Assembly: GCF_001294645.1 (NCBI RefSeq)
Contig: NZ_CP011868.1
Location: 3,472,001 to 3,536,000, forward strand
Origin: Pseudonocardia sp. HH130629-09
Lineage (GTDB): Bacteria > Actinomycetota > Actinomycetes > Mycobacteriales > Pseudonocardiaceae
DNA length: 64,000 nucleotides
Direction: 5' to 3'
Each line of letters begins with the position of its first letter. Positions within the stretch are counted from its first letter, which is position 1. The notes under the pieces are model-generated. The model saw only the letters and a list, made by a program, of their open reading frames with translations, had not been told where the DNA came from and searched no databases. The translations under genes and the position numbers were made by a program. Shown piece after piece: positions 15,522-23,947 of this stretch.

Positions 15522-16727
15522 CTAGGCGGGGGTGACCCGCAGCGGCATCGACGCCCAGGCCCGCATGGTGTTGTTGGGCCGTCGGCGCGGCGGACCGGCG
15601 GGCTCGATGGTCGCGACCCGCGCGGCGAGCGCCCGCAGCACCGACTCGGCCTCCAGCCGGGCGACGTGCTGGCCGACGCACTGGTGCAGGCCCATCCCGA
15701 ACCCGACGTGCCCGGACGGGTCGCGGCCCAGGTCGAAGGTGCCCGCGTCGGGTCCCCAGAACCGCGGGTCCCGGTTCGCCGACCCCAGGAACATCAGCAC
15801 CTTGCGCCCGGCCGGGACACCCACGCCGGCGATCTCGGTGTCGGTCGCCGTCGTCCGGAAGAAGGTCTGCACCGGCGACTCCCAGCGCACGGCCTCGTCG
15901 AACGCGACGCGGGCGAGCCCGGGGTCGGCGCGCAGCCGCGCCCACTGCTCCGGGTGCGTGGCGACGGCGTGCAGCACCGCCGCGAGCCCGGTGACGGTGG
16001 TGTCGACCCCGGCCGACAGCAGCGACCGCACGACGAGCGGGGCCTGCTCCGGGGTCAGGTCACCGCGGTCGGCGGCGGCCCAGATGTCGGCGCCGAAGCC
16101 GTCGGCGGCCAGCGCCTCCCTGGCGCACTGCGTGTTCACCCACGCCGAGAGCTCCCCGAGCCGCGGCAGCTTCTCCTCCAGCAGCGTGTTGCGCGGCCCG
16201 AACGCGTTGAACAGCAGGTCGCCGTAGGGCAACAGGTTCTCCCGGCCCGCCTCGGGCAGCCCGACAGCGTCGGGGAACACCCGCAGCGGGAACGCCTCGG
16301 CGATCGCGGGGGCGGCGTCGAACTCGTTCCCCCCGGCCAGCACCTCGTCGACGAGCGCCGCGGCGTCGGCGGCCCAGCGGTCCCGCAGCACGCGCAGCGC
16401 CCGGGGGCCGAGGACCTTCCCCAGCACCCGGCGCGGCGCGTCGTGGCGCGGCGGGTCGGCCTCCAGCAGCAGCGACGGCGGCCGCCACGGCGCCTCGGTG
16501 TGGAAGTTCGCCAGCCCCACCCCGGCCCCGGACCGGAAGGACTGCCAGTCGACGAGCGCGGCCCGGACGTCGGCGTGGCGGCCGAGGGCGAGCACGTCGT
16601 AGCGGGTGAGCCGGACCAGCGGGCCGGCCGCGCGCAGCTGTTCGTGGAACGGGAGCGGGTCGGTGAGGACCTCGGGGGCGAACGGGTCGACGTCGGTGGT
16701 GGGCAGGTGGTCGAGCGCGGCCGTCAT
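15522..16727 (-). CDS. Cytochrome P450
   Basis: A 401-residue soluble bacterial P450. Key motifs are present: the I-helix oxygen-binding AGVDTT in LLSAGVDTTVTGL, the K-helix ExxR in DEAVRWESP, and the heme loop GFGMGLHQCVGQHVARLE with Cys ~350 as thiolate ligand. The length is normal. ATG 16727 has GGAAGG upstream. It lies directly downstream of a ferredoxin reductase of the [2Fe-2S] PDR type, 33 nt away, its likely electron donor. The nearby broken FAD dehydrogenase and hydrolase hint at a terpenoid, steroid or aromatic substrate, but none can be assigned. Confidence 0.93.
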   Translation of the reverse strand: MTAALDHLPTTDVDPFAPEVLTDPLPFHEQLRAAGPLVRLTRYDVLALGRHADVRAALVDWQSFRSGAGVGLANFHTEAPWRPPSLLLEADPPRHDAPRRVLGKVLGPRALRVLRDRWAADAAALVDEVLAGGNEFDAAPAIAEAFPLRVFPDAVGLPEAGRENLLPYGDLLFNAFGPRNTLLEEKLPRLGELSAWVNTQCAREALAADGFGADIWAAADRGDLTPEQAPLVVRSLLSAGVDTTVTGLAAVLHAVATHPEQWARLRADPGLARVAFDEAVRWESPVQTFFRTTATDTEIAGVGVPAGRKVLMFLGSANRDPRFWGPDAGTFDLGRDPSGHVGFGMGLHQCVGQHVARLEAESVLRALAARVATIEPAGPPRRRPNNTMRAWASMPLRVTPA

Positions 16728-16759
16728 GGGCGCTGCCTTCCGTTCGGGGCGGGTACGGC

Positions 16760-17710
16760 TCAGAGGTCGAGGACCAGGCGCGGGCCGACCGAGCGCGAGA
16801 CGCAGACGAGCATGCAGTCGGCGGCGGCGCGCTCGTCGTCGTCGTCGAGGACGGAGTCGCGGTGGTCCGGGACACCGGCCAGGACGGTCGTCTCGCAGGT
16901 CCCGCAGGTGCCCTGCCGGCAGGAGGACAACACGTCGACGCCGGCGTCGGCGACCGCGTCGAGGACGCTGCGCCCGGGGGGCACGGTCACGTCGGTCCCG
17001 CGGCGGGCGAGGTGGACCTCGAACGCCGTGTCGCGGACGGCGCCGGTCGCCCGCGGGACGAAGCGCTCGGTCCGCACGGCGTGCGACGGCCATCCGGCCG
17101 TGGCCCGTGCCAGCGCCGTGAGCAGTGGGGCGGGTCCGCAGCCGTAGACCCGGGTGTCCGGCGCGGGCGCGCCCAGGAAGCCAGGCAGGTCGAGCAGCCC
17201 CTGTTCTTCCTGGGGGACGGTCCGAACCCGGTCCCCGTGCGCCGCGAGCTCCGCGGTGAACGCCATCGACCCGCGGGTGCGGCCGCCGTAGAGCAGCGCC
17301 CAGTCGGCGCCGAGCAGGTCCGCCGTGGCGATCATCGGGAGCATCGGGGTGATCCCGATGCCGCCCGCGACGAACCGATAGCGCGGGGCCGGGACCAGCG
17401 GGAAGTTGTTGCGCGGCCCGCCGAGTCCGATCTCGTCGCCGACGGCGAGCCGGTCGTGGACCCAGGCCGAGCCGCCGCGCCCGGCGGCCTCGCGCAGCAC
17501 GGCGACGCGGTAGCGGTGGGCGTCCCACCGGTCCCCGCACAGCGAGTACTGGCGGGTGTGCCCGCCGGGGAGGACGAGGTCGACGTGCGCGCCGGGGGTC
17601 CAGTCCGGCAGCCGCCCGCCGTCGGCGGCGACCAGCTCCAGCGACACCACGCCGTCGGACTCGCGCCGGCGGCCCGCCACCCGGACCGTGCGGTTCTCGG
17701 CACCGGTCAC
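16760..17710 (-). CDS. PDR/VanB-type ferredoxin reductase (FMN/NAD(P)H plus C-terminal [2Fe-2S])
   Basis: A ~316-residue one-piece electron-transfer protein. It has a flavin-binding beta-barrel with RQYSLCGDRWDAHRYRVAV, an NAD-binding domain with FVAGGIGITPMLPMI and VYGCGPAPLL, and a plant-type ferredoxin domain with Cys ligands in SSCRQGTCGTCETTVL and a last Cys in CMLVCVSR. Order and length match phthalate dioxygenase reductase and vanillate demethylase reductase. It probably feeds the P450 just downstream. The GTG at 17710 is preferred over the ATGs at 17743 and 17728 because GAGGGGAG lies ~7 nt upstream and the resulting length fits the family. Confidence 0.88.
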   Translation of the reverse strand: MTGAENRTVRVAGRRRESDGVVSLELVAADGGRLPDWTPGAHVDLVLPGGHTRQYSLCGDRWDAHRYRVAVLREAAGRGGSAWVHDRLAVGDEIGLGGPRNNFPLVPAPRYRFVAGGIGITPMLPMIATADLLGADWALLYGGRTRGSMAFTAELAAHGDRVRTVPQEEQGLLDLPGFLGAPAPDTRVYGCGPAPLLTALARATAGWPSHAVRTERFVPRATGAVRDTAFEVHLARRGTDVTVPPGRSVLDAVADAGVDVLSSCRQGTCGTCETTVLAGVPDHRDSVLDDDDERAAADCMLVCVSRSVGPRLVLDL

Positions 17711-17796
17711 CGTTGCTCCCCTCGTCATCGAGGAGCCGAGCATCCGTCGCGCGACCGCCGCCCGTGAAGGCGGGTCTCGCTCAGTGAGACACGGGT

Positions 17797-18837
17797 TCAG
17801 AGGGCCCCGGCGAGGCTGCGTCCGGCGGCGCGGCCGGAGAAGATGCAGCCGCCGAGGAACGTGCCCTCCAGCGCGTTGTACCCGTGCACCCCGCCCCCGC
17901 CGAACCCGGCGGCCTCCCCCGCCGCGTAGAGCCCGGGGATCGGCTCGCCGCGGGCGTCGAGGGCTCGGGAGTGCAGGTCGGTCTGGATCCCGCCGAGGGT
18001 CTTGCGGGTCAGCACGTGCAGCTTCACCCCGATCAGCGGCCCGGCGGCGGGGTCGAGGATCCGGTGCGGCGCGGCGACCCGCCCGATCCGGTCGCCGAGC
18101 GAGCGGCGGGCGTTGTGGATGCCCTGGACCTGGGCGTCCTTGCTGTACGGGTTCGCCAGCTGCCGGTCACGGGCCTCGATCTGGCCGCGGATCAGGGCCG
18201 GGTCGAGCGGCGGGGCGTCGGTGCGGGCGTTCATCCCCGCGACGAGCTCGTCGAGGGTGTCGGCGACGACGAAGTCCTCCCCGTGGGTCGTGAACGCCTG
18301 GACCGGGCCGGGCGCGCCCTTGCTGAGCAGCCGTTCGCGGAGGAAGGCCGCGCGGCGCCCGGAGGTGATGTCGGGGTTCTGTTCGGAGCCCGACAACGCG
18401 AACTCCTTCTCGATGATCTTGCGGGTGAGCACGAACCAGGAGTGGTCGTAGGGCGCGATGTCCGGGGTGGTGCGCAGGTGGCGCAGGGTGCCGAGGGTGT
18501 CGTAGCCGGGCAGGTACGGCGCGGGCAGCCGCCTGCCCAGCGCGTCGAACCACATCGACGACGGCCCGGGCAGGATCCGGATGGCGTGACCGGGCCAGAC
18601 CGGGTCCCAGTTCACGACGCCCTCGGTGTAGTGCCACATGCGGTCGCGGTTGACCAGCCGCACGCCCGCGTCGGCGGCGATGTCGAGCATCCGCCCGTCC
18701 ACGTAGGCCGGCACCCCGGTGATCATCGACGACGGCGGCGTGCCCATCCGCTCCGGCCAGTACCGGCGGACCATCTCGTGGTTCGCGCCGATCCCGCCGG
18801 TGGCCAGCACCACTGCGGGCGCGGAGAGCGTGCCCCC
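17797..18837 (-). pseudogene. FAD-binding dehydrogenase (KstD/fumarate-reductase-like), C-terminal part cut off by an IS
   Basis: This is the 3' part of a ~555-residue FAD-dependent dehydrogenase whose 5' part is at 20305-20935. Visible features are APAVVLATGGIG (FAD-binding), and near the end GGIQTDLHSRALDARGEPIPG and LYAAGEAAGFGGGGVHGYNA, the classic C-terminal FAD/substrate signature. The intervening IS110-type element separates the halves. Such enzymes desaturate ketosteroids or related compounds. It lies upstream of the reductase-P450 pair in the same direction, so it was probably part of the same pathway before insertion. Confidence 0.8.
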
Positions 18838-19054
18838 GTTACCTTCTTGATCAAGCCCGGTGAGGGCTTGCAGGCCACCGGCCACGGCATGACTCGTTGC
18901 CCCTGTCGTTGATGATCTGGGGGGTGTTGTCACCGTGGTCGGAGGGCGCCAACGACCGCTGATAGAGACCTGACCCGCTTGCGTGGTCTGCTCGTAACGT
19001 GGCTGCCGGCGCGGGTGTCCAGGCTGGTCTGCCACGACGACGGAAGGGCGCCGG
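18838..19054 (+). ncRNA. Probable bridge RNA region of the IS110 element
   Basis: IS110-group elements encode a bridge RNA in the long left end that specifies target and donor by two guide loops. This 217-nt segment fits by position and length. Supporting signs are a short palindrome CTTGATCAAG near its start, the octamer ATAGAGAC at 18962-18969, which recurs at the right terminus (20292-20299), and GGGGGGTGT (around 18919-18927), complementary to ACACCCCCC at the right junction. The fold was not computed. Confidence 0.5.
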
Positions 19055-20284
19055 TTGTCCGAGGAGATCGAAGCGGTGCCGTTCGCAGTGTTCTGCGGGC
19101 TGGACGTGGGCAAGCCCGAACACCACGCCTGCGCGCTCGACACTGCGGGCAAGCGGGTGCACGACAAGGCCCTGCCCAACGACGAGACCGCGCTGCGCAC
19201 CGTATTCACCGCGCTCGCGGAGCACGGTCGGGTGCTGGTGGTAGTCGATCAACCGGCCTCGATCGGCGCGCTGGCCGTCGCGGTCGCCCGCAGCCTGGGT
19301 ATCGACATGGCCTACCTGCCTGGGCTGGCGATGCGCCGGATCGCCGACCTGCACCCCGGACAGGGCAAGACCGACGCCCGCGATGCTCACGTCATCGCCG
19401 AGGCCGCACGCAGCATGCCGCACACGCTGCGCCGGGTCGGCAGCGACGACGAGACCCTCGCCGAGCTGTCGGTGCTGGCCGGCTACGACGACGACCTCGC
19501 CGGGCAATCCACGCGGCTGACCAACCGGCTGCGTGACGCCCTGCTGCACATTCATCCGGCTCTGGAACGGCTGCTCGGACCCCGTCTGGATCGCGGCGGG
19601 GTCCAGGACCTGCTCGCCGCCGCACCCACCCCCGCGGCTCTGCGCCAGCTCGGCGAGAGCGGCATCGCCGAGCTCATGCGACCGCGCTCGCCGCGCCTGG
19701 CGCGGACCCTGCCCACCCAGATCCTGGCCGCCCTCGACGCCCAGACACTCGTGGTCGCCGGCACGGCCGCCTTCGCCCGCGTCATCAGCGGAGTCGCCGC
19801 GCAGCTACGTGACGTCCACGTCGAACGAGGCAATCTGGCGGCTGAGCTCGAGGCCCGCCTGGAGGCCCACCCTCTTGGGCCGGTCCTGACCTCGATGCCC
19901 GGACTCGGAGTCAGGACCGCCATCAAGATTCTCACCATCGTCGGCGACGGATCCGCGTTCCCCACCGCCGGGCACCTGGCCGCCTACGCAGGGCTCGCAC
20001 CCGTCACGCGTCGATCCGGGACCTCGATCAAGGGCGAGACCCGCTCCCAACGCGGCAACCATGCCCTCAAGTCCGCGCTGTTCCTCTCGGCGTTCGCCAG
20101 TCTCGCCGACCCGACCAGCCGCGCCTACTACGACCGCAAACGAGCCCAGGGCAAGCGCCACAACGCCGCCCTGATCTGCCTGGCCCGCCGCCGCACGGAC
20201 GTCCTGTTCGCGATGCTCCGCGACCACACGCCCTACACCCCACCGACGGTTACCGAACCCGATCCGGCCCTCGCCGCGGCTTGA
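19055..20284 (+). CDS. IS110-family DEDD transposase
   Basis: A 409-residue recombinase. N-terminal RuvC-like DEDD domain: GLDVGK with Asp17, VVVDQPAS near residue 65 and GKTDARDAHVIAE near 108-120. A coiled middle region follows, then the Tnp domain with MPGLGVRTAIKILTIVGD, FPTAGHLAAYAGLAPVTRRS and GNHALKSALF; the conserved Ser of this second domain is in the RRSGTS stretch. The TTG start at 19055 has GGAAGG 7 nt upstream. The frame is full length and looks functional, so the element may be young. Confidence 0.93.
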   Translation: MSEEIEAVPFAVFCGLDVGKPEHHACALDTAGKRVHDKALPNDETALRTVFTALAEHGRVLVVVDQPASIGALAVAVARSLGIDMAYLPGLAMRRIADLHPGQGKTDARDAHVIAEAARSMPHTLRRVGSDDETLAELSVLAGYDDDLAGQSTRLTNRLRDALLHIHPALERLLGPRLDRGGVQDLLAAAPTPAALRQLGESGIAELMRPRSPRLARTLPTQILAALDAQTLVVAGTAAFARVISGVAAQLRDVHVERGNLAAELEARLEAHPLGPVLTSMPGLGVRTAIKILTIVGDGSAFPTAGHLAAYAGLAPVTRRSGTSIKGETRSQRGNHALKSALFLSAFASLADPTSRAYYDRKRAQGKRHNAALICLARRRTDVLFAMLRDHTPYTPPTVTEPDPALAAA

Positions 20285-20304
20285 CAACCACATAGAGACA
20301 CCCC

Positions 20305-20935
20305 CCCCCGTCACGTCGCGGTTGCTGGGAGCTCCGCGCGGCGAGTCGTCCGGGGCGAGGAGGGCACCGCGGACGCCGGTGACGACGCCGTCGGCGCGGA
20401 CCAGCTCGTCGACGCGGTGCCGGTGGTGGAAGGTCACGAGGCCGGCCTCGGCGGCCCGCAGTGCGGAGTCGACGAACGGTCCGACGACGCCGGTGCCGGT
20501 CCCCCAGCTCACGTGGAAGCGGGGCACGGAGTTCCCGTGGCCGGTCGCGGTGAGGTCGCCGCGCTCGGCCCAGCCGACCGTGGGGAGGAAGGAGATGCCC
20601 AGCTCTGTGAGGTAGGAGCGCTTCTCCCCGGCGGCGAACTCGACGTAGGCGCGGGCCCAGCGCGCGGCATGGGTGTCCTCGTCGTCGAGGCGGTCGAACC
20701 CGGCGCTGCCCTGCCAGTCGCTCCAGGCCAGCTCGACCGAGTCGTGCACCCGCATGCGGCGCTGCTCGGGGCTGTCGACGAGGAAGATGCCGCCGAAGGA
20801 CCACCACGCCTGCCCGCCGAGGTCGACGGGTCCCTCCTGGTCGACGACGGCGACCCGGCGGCCCCGCCGGGTCAGCTCGTGGGTGGCGACCAGTCCGGCC
20901 AGCCCGGCCCCGACGACGATCACGTCCGCGTCCAT
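20305..20935 (-). pseudogene. FAD-binding dehydrogenase, N-terminal part separated by the IS
   Basis: This part begins MDADVIVVGAGLAGLVATHE (FAD-binding GxGxxG), continues through GGQAWWSFGGIFLVDSPEQRR and WGTGTGVVGPFVDSAL, and runs into the IS110 right end after SNRDVTG. ATG 20935 is the native start. Together with 17797-18837 it forms one dehydrogenase. The frame would rejoin as DVTGGTLSAP with six G at the junction, so one base may have changed during insertion. Confidence 0.8.
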
Positions 20936-21139
20936 GCCACTCCGTTCGTCGCCGGCCCACCGCACCCCGACGGGGCGGCCGGTGGACACAGACGTATCAG
21001 ATCGGCGCAGGACGACGGGAGACGGGCGTGCCGCCGACCGGACCGGATTCACAGCACGTCCACAGCGGTCCGCCCGACGGAGCACAGGGGTGCCTCTACC
21101 GTTGATCGGGTCAGCGGAGGTGAGTCGAGGGAGGTGGAC

Positions 21140-21769
21140 GTGCGGACCGACACCCGGCCCCGTGACGGCCGGTCCCGCCCGCGGTGGCGCCTGCCGGGAC
21201 TCCTGGCCGCCGTGCTCGCGGCGTCCACCGCCGTCGTGCTCACGGTTCCGTCGTGGACGCCCGCGCCGCCGCCACAGGTCGCGACCGCGGCGTCGGCCAC
21301 GGCAGCCGGTTCCGCCGCCACCCCGGCTCCGACGACCTCCGCGCCGGCCCCGGCCGGTGCCCCGGTCCCCGCGGGCCCGGCGACGGTCGCGCCCGCCGGG
21401 CCCGCCGTGCCCGGACCGTCCCTCCCGGTCGTCACCGGTGCCGACGGCACGCCGGTGGCGCGGCCCGCGACCGACGCCCTGTTCGACGGCCCGGCCGACG
21501 ACCCCGGCGACCACTTCTGCTCCGGCTCGGTGGTCGAATCCGCCACGGGCGACCTGGTCGTGACCGCCGCGCACTGCGTCGCCGACGGCGACGGCACGCC
21601 CGCCAGGACGGGCATGAGCGGCCCGTGGCTGACCGGCCCGGACGACTCGGAGATCCTCGCCGTCACCGGTGGCTACCAGCAGGGCGGGGACTCCCCCGAC
21701 GTCTCCTACGGCGCCGACCTCGGCCCCGCCGCGCAGGCGGCGTACCGCTCGGCCGGGGGGACCGACTGA
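21140..21769 (+). CDS. Trypsin-like serine protease (S1) domain protein, apparently truncated
   Basis: A 209-residue exported protein. A signal-anchor segment (LPGLLAAVLAASTAVVLTVP) is followed by a Pro/Ala/Thr-rich linker and the start of an S1 domain: HFCSGSVVESATGDLVVTAAHCV holds the disulfide Cys pair and catalytic His. The protein then ends at YRSAGGTD, before the catalytic Asp and the GDSGGP nucleophile, neither of which is seen in any frame downstream. As read it cannot be an active protease; a gene truncation or a non-catalytic secreted protein is possible. GTG 21140 follows GAGGGAGG. Confidence 0.65.
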   Translation: MRTDTRPRDGRSRPRWRLPGLLAAVLAASTAVVLTVPSWTPAPPPQVATAASATAAGSAATPAPTTSAPAPAGAPVPAGPATVAPAGPAVPGPSLPVVTGADGTPVARPATDALFDGPADDPGDHFCSGSVVESATGDLVVTAAHCVADGDGTPARTGMSGPWLTGPDDSEILAVTGGYQQGGDSPDVSYGADLGPAAQAAYRSAGGTD

Positions 21770-22734
21770 GCCGGCTCGTCGCGTGGTGGGACCGTCACCA
21801 GGTCCCGCTGTACCTGGCCGCGATCCTCGCCGGGGCGCTCCTGGGTCTCGCCGTCCCGTGTGCCGCGCCCGCGCTCGGGGCCTCGGTCACCCCGGTGCTC
21901 GCGCTGCTGCTGTTCGCGACGTTCCTCGCGGTCCCGCTGGTCGACCTGGCGCGGGCGTTCACCGGTGCCCGTTTCCTGGTCACCGTGCTCGTGGCGAACT
22001 TCGTGCTGCTCCCGCCGGTCGCGTTCGGGCTGTCCTCGTTCGTCGCCGACGACCGCGGCCTGCTCCTGGGGGTCCTGCTCGTCCTGCTCACCCCGTGCGT
22101 CGACTACGTCGTCGTGTTCACCGGGCTCGCCGGTGGTGCTCGGGCGCAGCTGCTCGCGGCGACACCGCTGCTCATGGTGACCCAGCTCCTCCTGCTGCCC
22201 GGCTACCTGTGGCTGGCCGCCGGGCCGGAGGCGCTCGCCGTGGTCGAGGTCGGGCCGTTCGCCGAGGCGTTCGTGGTGCTGGTCCTGCTGCCGCTGGCCG
22301 CGGCGGCGCTGGTGCAGGTGCTGCACCGGCGACGGCCGGACGGGCGGGTCGCCCGGGTCGAGGGCACCGCCGCCGGGGCGATGGTGCCGCTCATGGTGGC
22401 GACCCTGGCCCTGGTCGTCGCGTCGCAGATCGCCGACGTCGGCGCGCAGGCCCTCACCCTGCTGCGGCTGGTCCCGCTCTACATCGTGTTCGCCGTCGCG
22501 GCGGTCGTCGTCGGCCTGCTCGCCGCCCGGGTGGCGCGCCTGGACGTCCCCGCCACCCGGGCGACGGTGTTCTCGGCGACGACCCGCAACTCCCTGGTCC
22601 TACTGCCGCTCGCCCTCGCCGTGCCCGGCCCGTTCGCCCTCGCCCCGCTGGCCGTCGTCACCCAGACCCTGGTCGAGCTCGTCGCCCTGGTGGTGCTGGT
22701 GCGGCTGGTGCCGGTGCTCGTCCCCGCCCGGTGA
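21766..22734 (+). CDS. ACR3/bile-acid:sodium symporter-like membrane carrier (arsenic-resistance-protein type)
   Basis: A ~322-residue membrane protein with about ten hydrophobic helices. The motif LLTPCVDYVVVFTGLAGGARAQLL (in part) resembles the conserved Cys-containing helix of the ACR3-like subfamily annotated as arsenic resistance protein, so export of arsenite or another anion is possible, while bile-acid-like uptake is not excluded. No ATG, GTG or TTG precedes the first helix in frame; the best start is CTG 21766, which overlaps the protease TGA (CTGA) and has a G6 run just upstream. Alternatively the 5' end is damaged. No arsR or arsC gene is nearby. Confidence 0.75.
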   Translation: MSRLVAWWDRHQVPLYLAAILAGALLGLAVPCAAPALGASVTPVLALLLFATFLAVPLVDLARAFTGARFLVTVLVANFVLLPPVAFGLSSFVADDRGLLLGVLLVLLTPCVDYVVVFTGLAGGARAQLLAATPLLMVTQLLLLPGYLWLAAGPEALAVVEVGPFAEAFVVLVLLPLAAAALVQVLHRRRPDGRVARVEGTAAGAMVPLMVATLALVVASQIADVGAQALTLLRLVPLYIVFAVAAVVVGLLAARVARLDVPATRATVFSATTRNSLVLLPLALAVPGPFALAPLAVVTQTLVELVALVVLVRLVPVLVPAR

Positions 22735-22735
22735 G

Positions 22736-22758
22736 CCGGCGGCCCCGTCAGCCGCCGG
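22736..22758. terminator. Bidirectional GC hairpin between convergent genes
   Basis: CCGGCGGC and GCCGCCGG form a perfect 8-bp stem with a 7-nt loop in the 13-nt gap between the carrier gene and hmgA, overlapping the hmgA stop. Confidence 0.45.
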
Positions 22759-23947
22759 GCCCGCGACCCGCCCAGCTCCACGCGTACGACGGGTCCTCAC
22801 AGGCCCGCCCGCCCTCGCCGAGGGCCAGCGGCCGGAACGTGTCGACCATGACCGCGAGCTCGTCGAAGGACTCCACCCCGAGTGCCCGCTCGACCGCGCC
22901 GGGCTGCGGGCCGTGGCTGTGCCCGCCCGGATGCAACGAGATCGAGCCCTGCCCGATCCCGGAGCCCTTGCGGGCCTCGTAGTCGCCGCCGCAGTAGAAC
23001 ATGACCTCGTCGGAGTCCACATTGGCGTGGTAGTAAGGCACCGGCACGGCCAGCGGGTGGTAGTCGACCTTGCGCGGCACGAAGTTGCAGACCACGAAGC
23101 CGGAGCCCTCGAAGACCTGGTGCACCGGCGGCGGCTGGTGCACCCGACCGGTGATCGGCTCGAAGTCCGCGACGTCGAACGTGTACGGGTACGGGCAGCC
23201 GTCCCAGCCGACGACGTCGAACGGGTGCGTGGGCACCACGTAGCGGGTGCCGGTGATCCCGTGCGGCCCCCCGCGGTGCTTCACCAGCACCTCGACGTCG
23301 GTGTCCTCGACGAGCAGCGGCTCGGTGGGGCCGTGCAGGTCGCGTTCGCAGTACGGGGCGTGCTCGAGCAGCTGGCCGTAGCGCGACAGGTACCGCGCCG
23401 GCGGGGTGATGTGCGACGACGCCTGGATCGCGTAGGCGCGCAGCGGCTCGGACCCCGTCGGGACCCACCGGTGGGTCGTCGCCCGCGGGAGCACCACGTA
23501 GTCGCCCTGGCCTGCCTCCAGGGCACCGAACACCGTCTCGACGGTCGCCGAGCCCGACTCCAGGTAGACGACCTCGTCGCCGACGGCGTTGCGGTAGAGC
23601 GGGCTGACCTCCCCCGCGACGACGTAGGAGATCCGCACGTCGGCGTTGCCCAGCACCAGCCGGCGCCCGGTCACGACGTCGACCGACTTCCAGTCCGGCG
23701 ATTCGAGGTCGTGCAGCATCAGGTGCCGCGGCACGAGGGGCCGGTTCTCGGTCAGCGACTGGTCGCCCAGGTCCCAGGGGGTGGCGTCGACGATCGCCGA
23801 CGGGACGCCCACGTGGTAGAGCAGCGAGGAGTCCGAGGAGAAGCCCTCCTCCCCCATCAGCTCCTCGCGGTAGAGCCCGCCGTCGGGGCGTCGGTGCTGG
23901 GTGTGCCGCTTCGGCGGGACGTCACCGGCTCGCCTGTAGTACGCCAT
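22748..23947 (-). CDS. hmgA: Homogentisate 1,2-dioxygenase
   Basis: A 399-residue ring-cleaving enzyme that converts homogentisate to maleylacetoacetate in tyrosine/phenylacetate-type catabolism. Typical segments are visible: DYVVLPRATTHRWVP, PHPFDVVGWDG-like THPFDVVGWDGCPYPYTFDV, FVPRKVDYHPLAVPVPYYHA, and the cupin metal site SISLHPGGHSHGPQPGAVE with the His/Glu ligands. Length agrees with bacterial forms of this enzyme (~380-400). ATG 23947 has GGAGGAGG 6 nt upstream. It is the last gene of a minus-strand operon after the FAD monooxygenase, overlapping its end by 26 nt. Maleylacetoacetate isomerase and fumarylacetoacetase are not in the window. Confidence 0.93.
   Translation of the reverse strand: MAYYRRAGDVPPKRHTQHRRPDGGLYREELMGEEGFSSDSSLLYHVGVPSAIVDATPWDLGDQSLTENRPLVPRHLMLHDLESPDWKSVDVVTGRRLVLGNADVRISYVVAGEVSPLYRNAVGDEVVYLESGSATVETVFGALEAGQGDYVVLPRATTHRWVPTGSEPLRAYAIQASSHITPPARYLSRYGQLLEHAPYCERDLHGPTEPLLVEDTDVEVLVKHRGGPHGITGTRYVVPTHPFDVVGWDGCPYPYTFDVADFEPITGRVHQPPPVHQVFEGSGFVVCNFVPRKVDYHPLAVPVPYYHANVDSDEVMFYCGGDYEARKGSGIGQGSISLHPGGHSHGPQPGAVERALGVESFDELAVMVDTFRPLALGEGGRACEDPSYAWSWAGRGPGG

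Larger units (their letters stand above)
18838..20304 (+). mobile_element. IS110-family insertion sequence (IS110 group layout)
   Basis: A ~1.47-kb element interrupts the FAD dehydrogenase gene. It has a long non-coding left end (~217 nt), one transposase gene, and a very short right end (~20 nt), the arrangement of the IS110 group. The host sequence CCCCCGT occurs at both junctions (18833-18839 and 20305-20311), with nine C at the right junction, so the exact ends are blurred. There are no terminal inverted repeats, as expected for this family. Confidence 0.8.
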
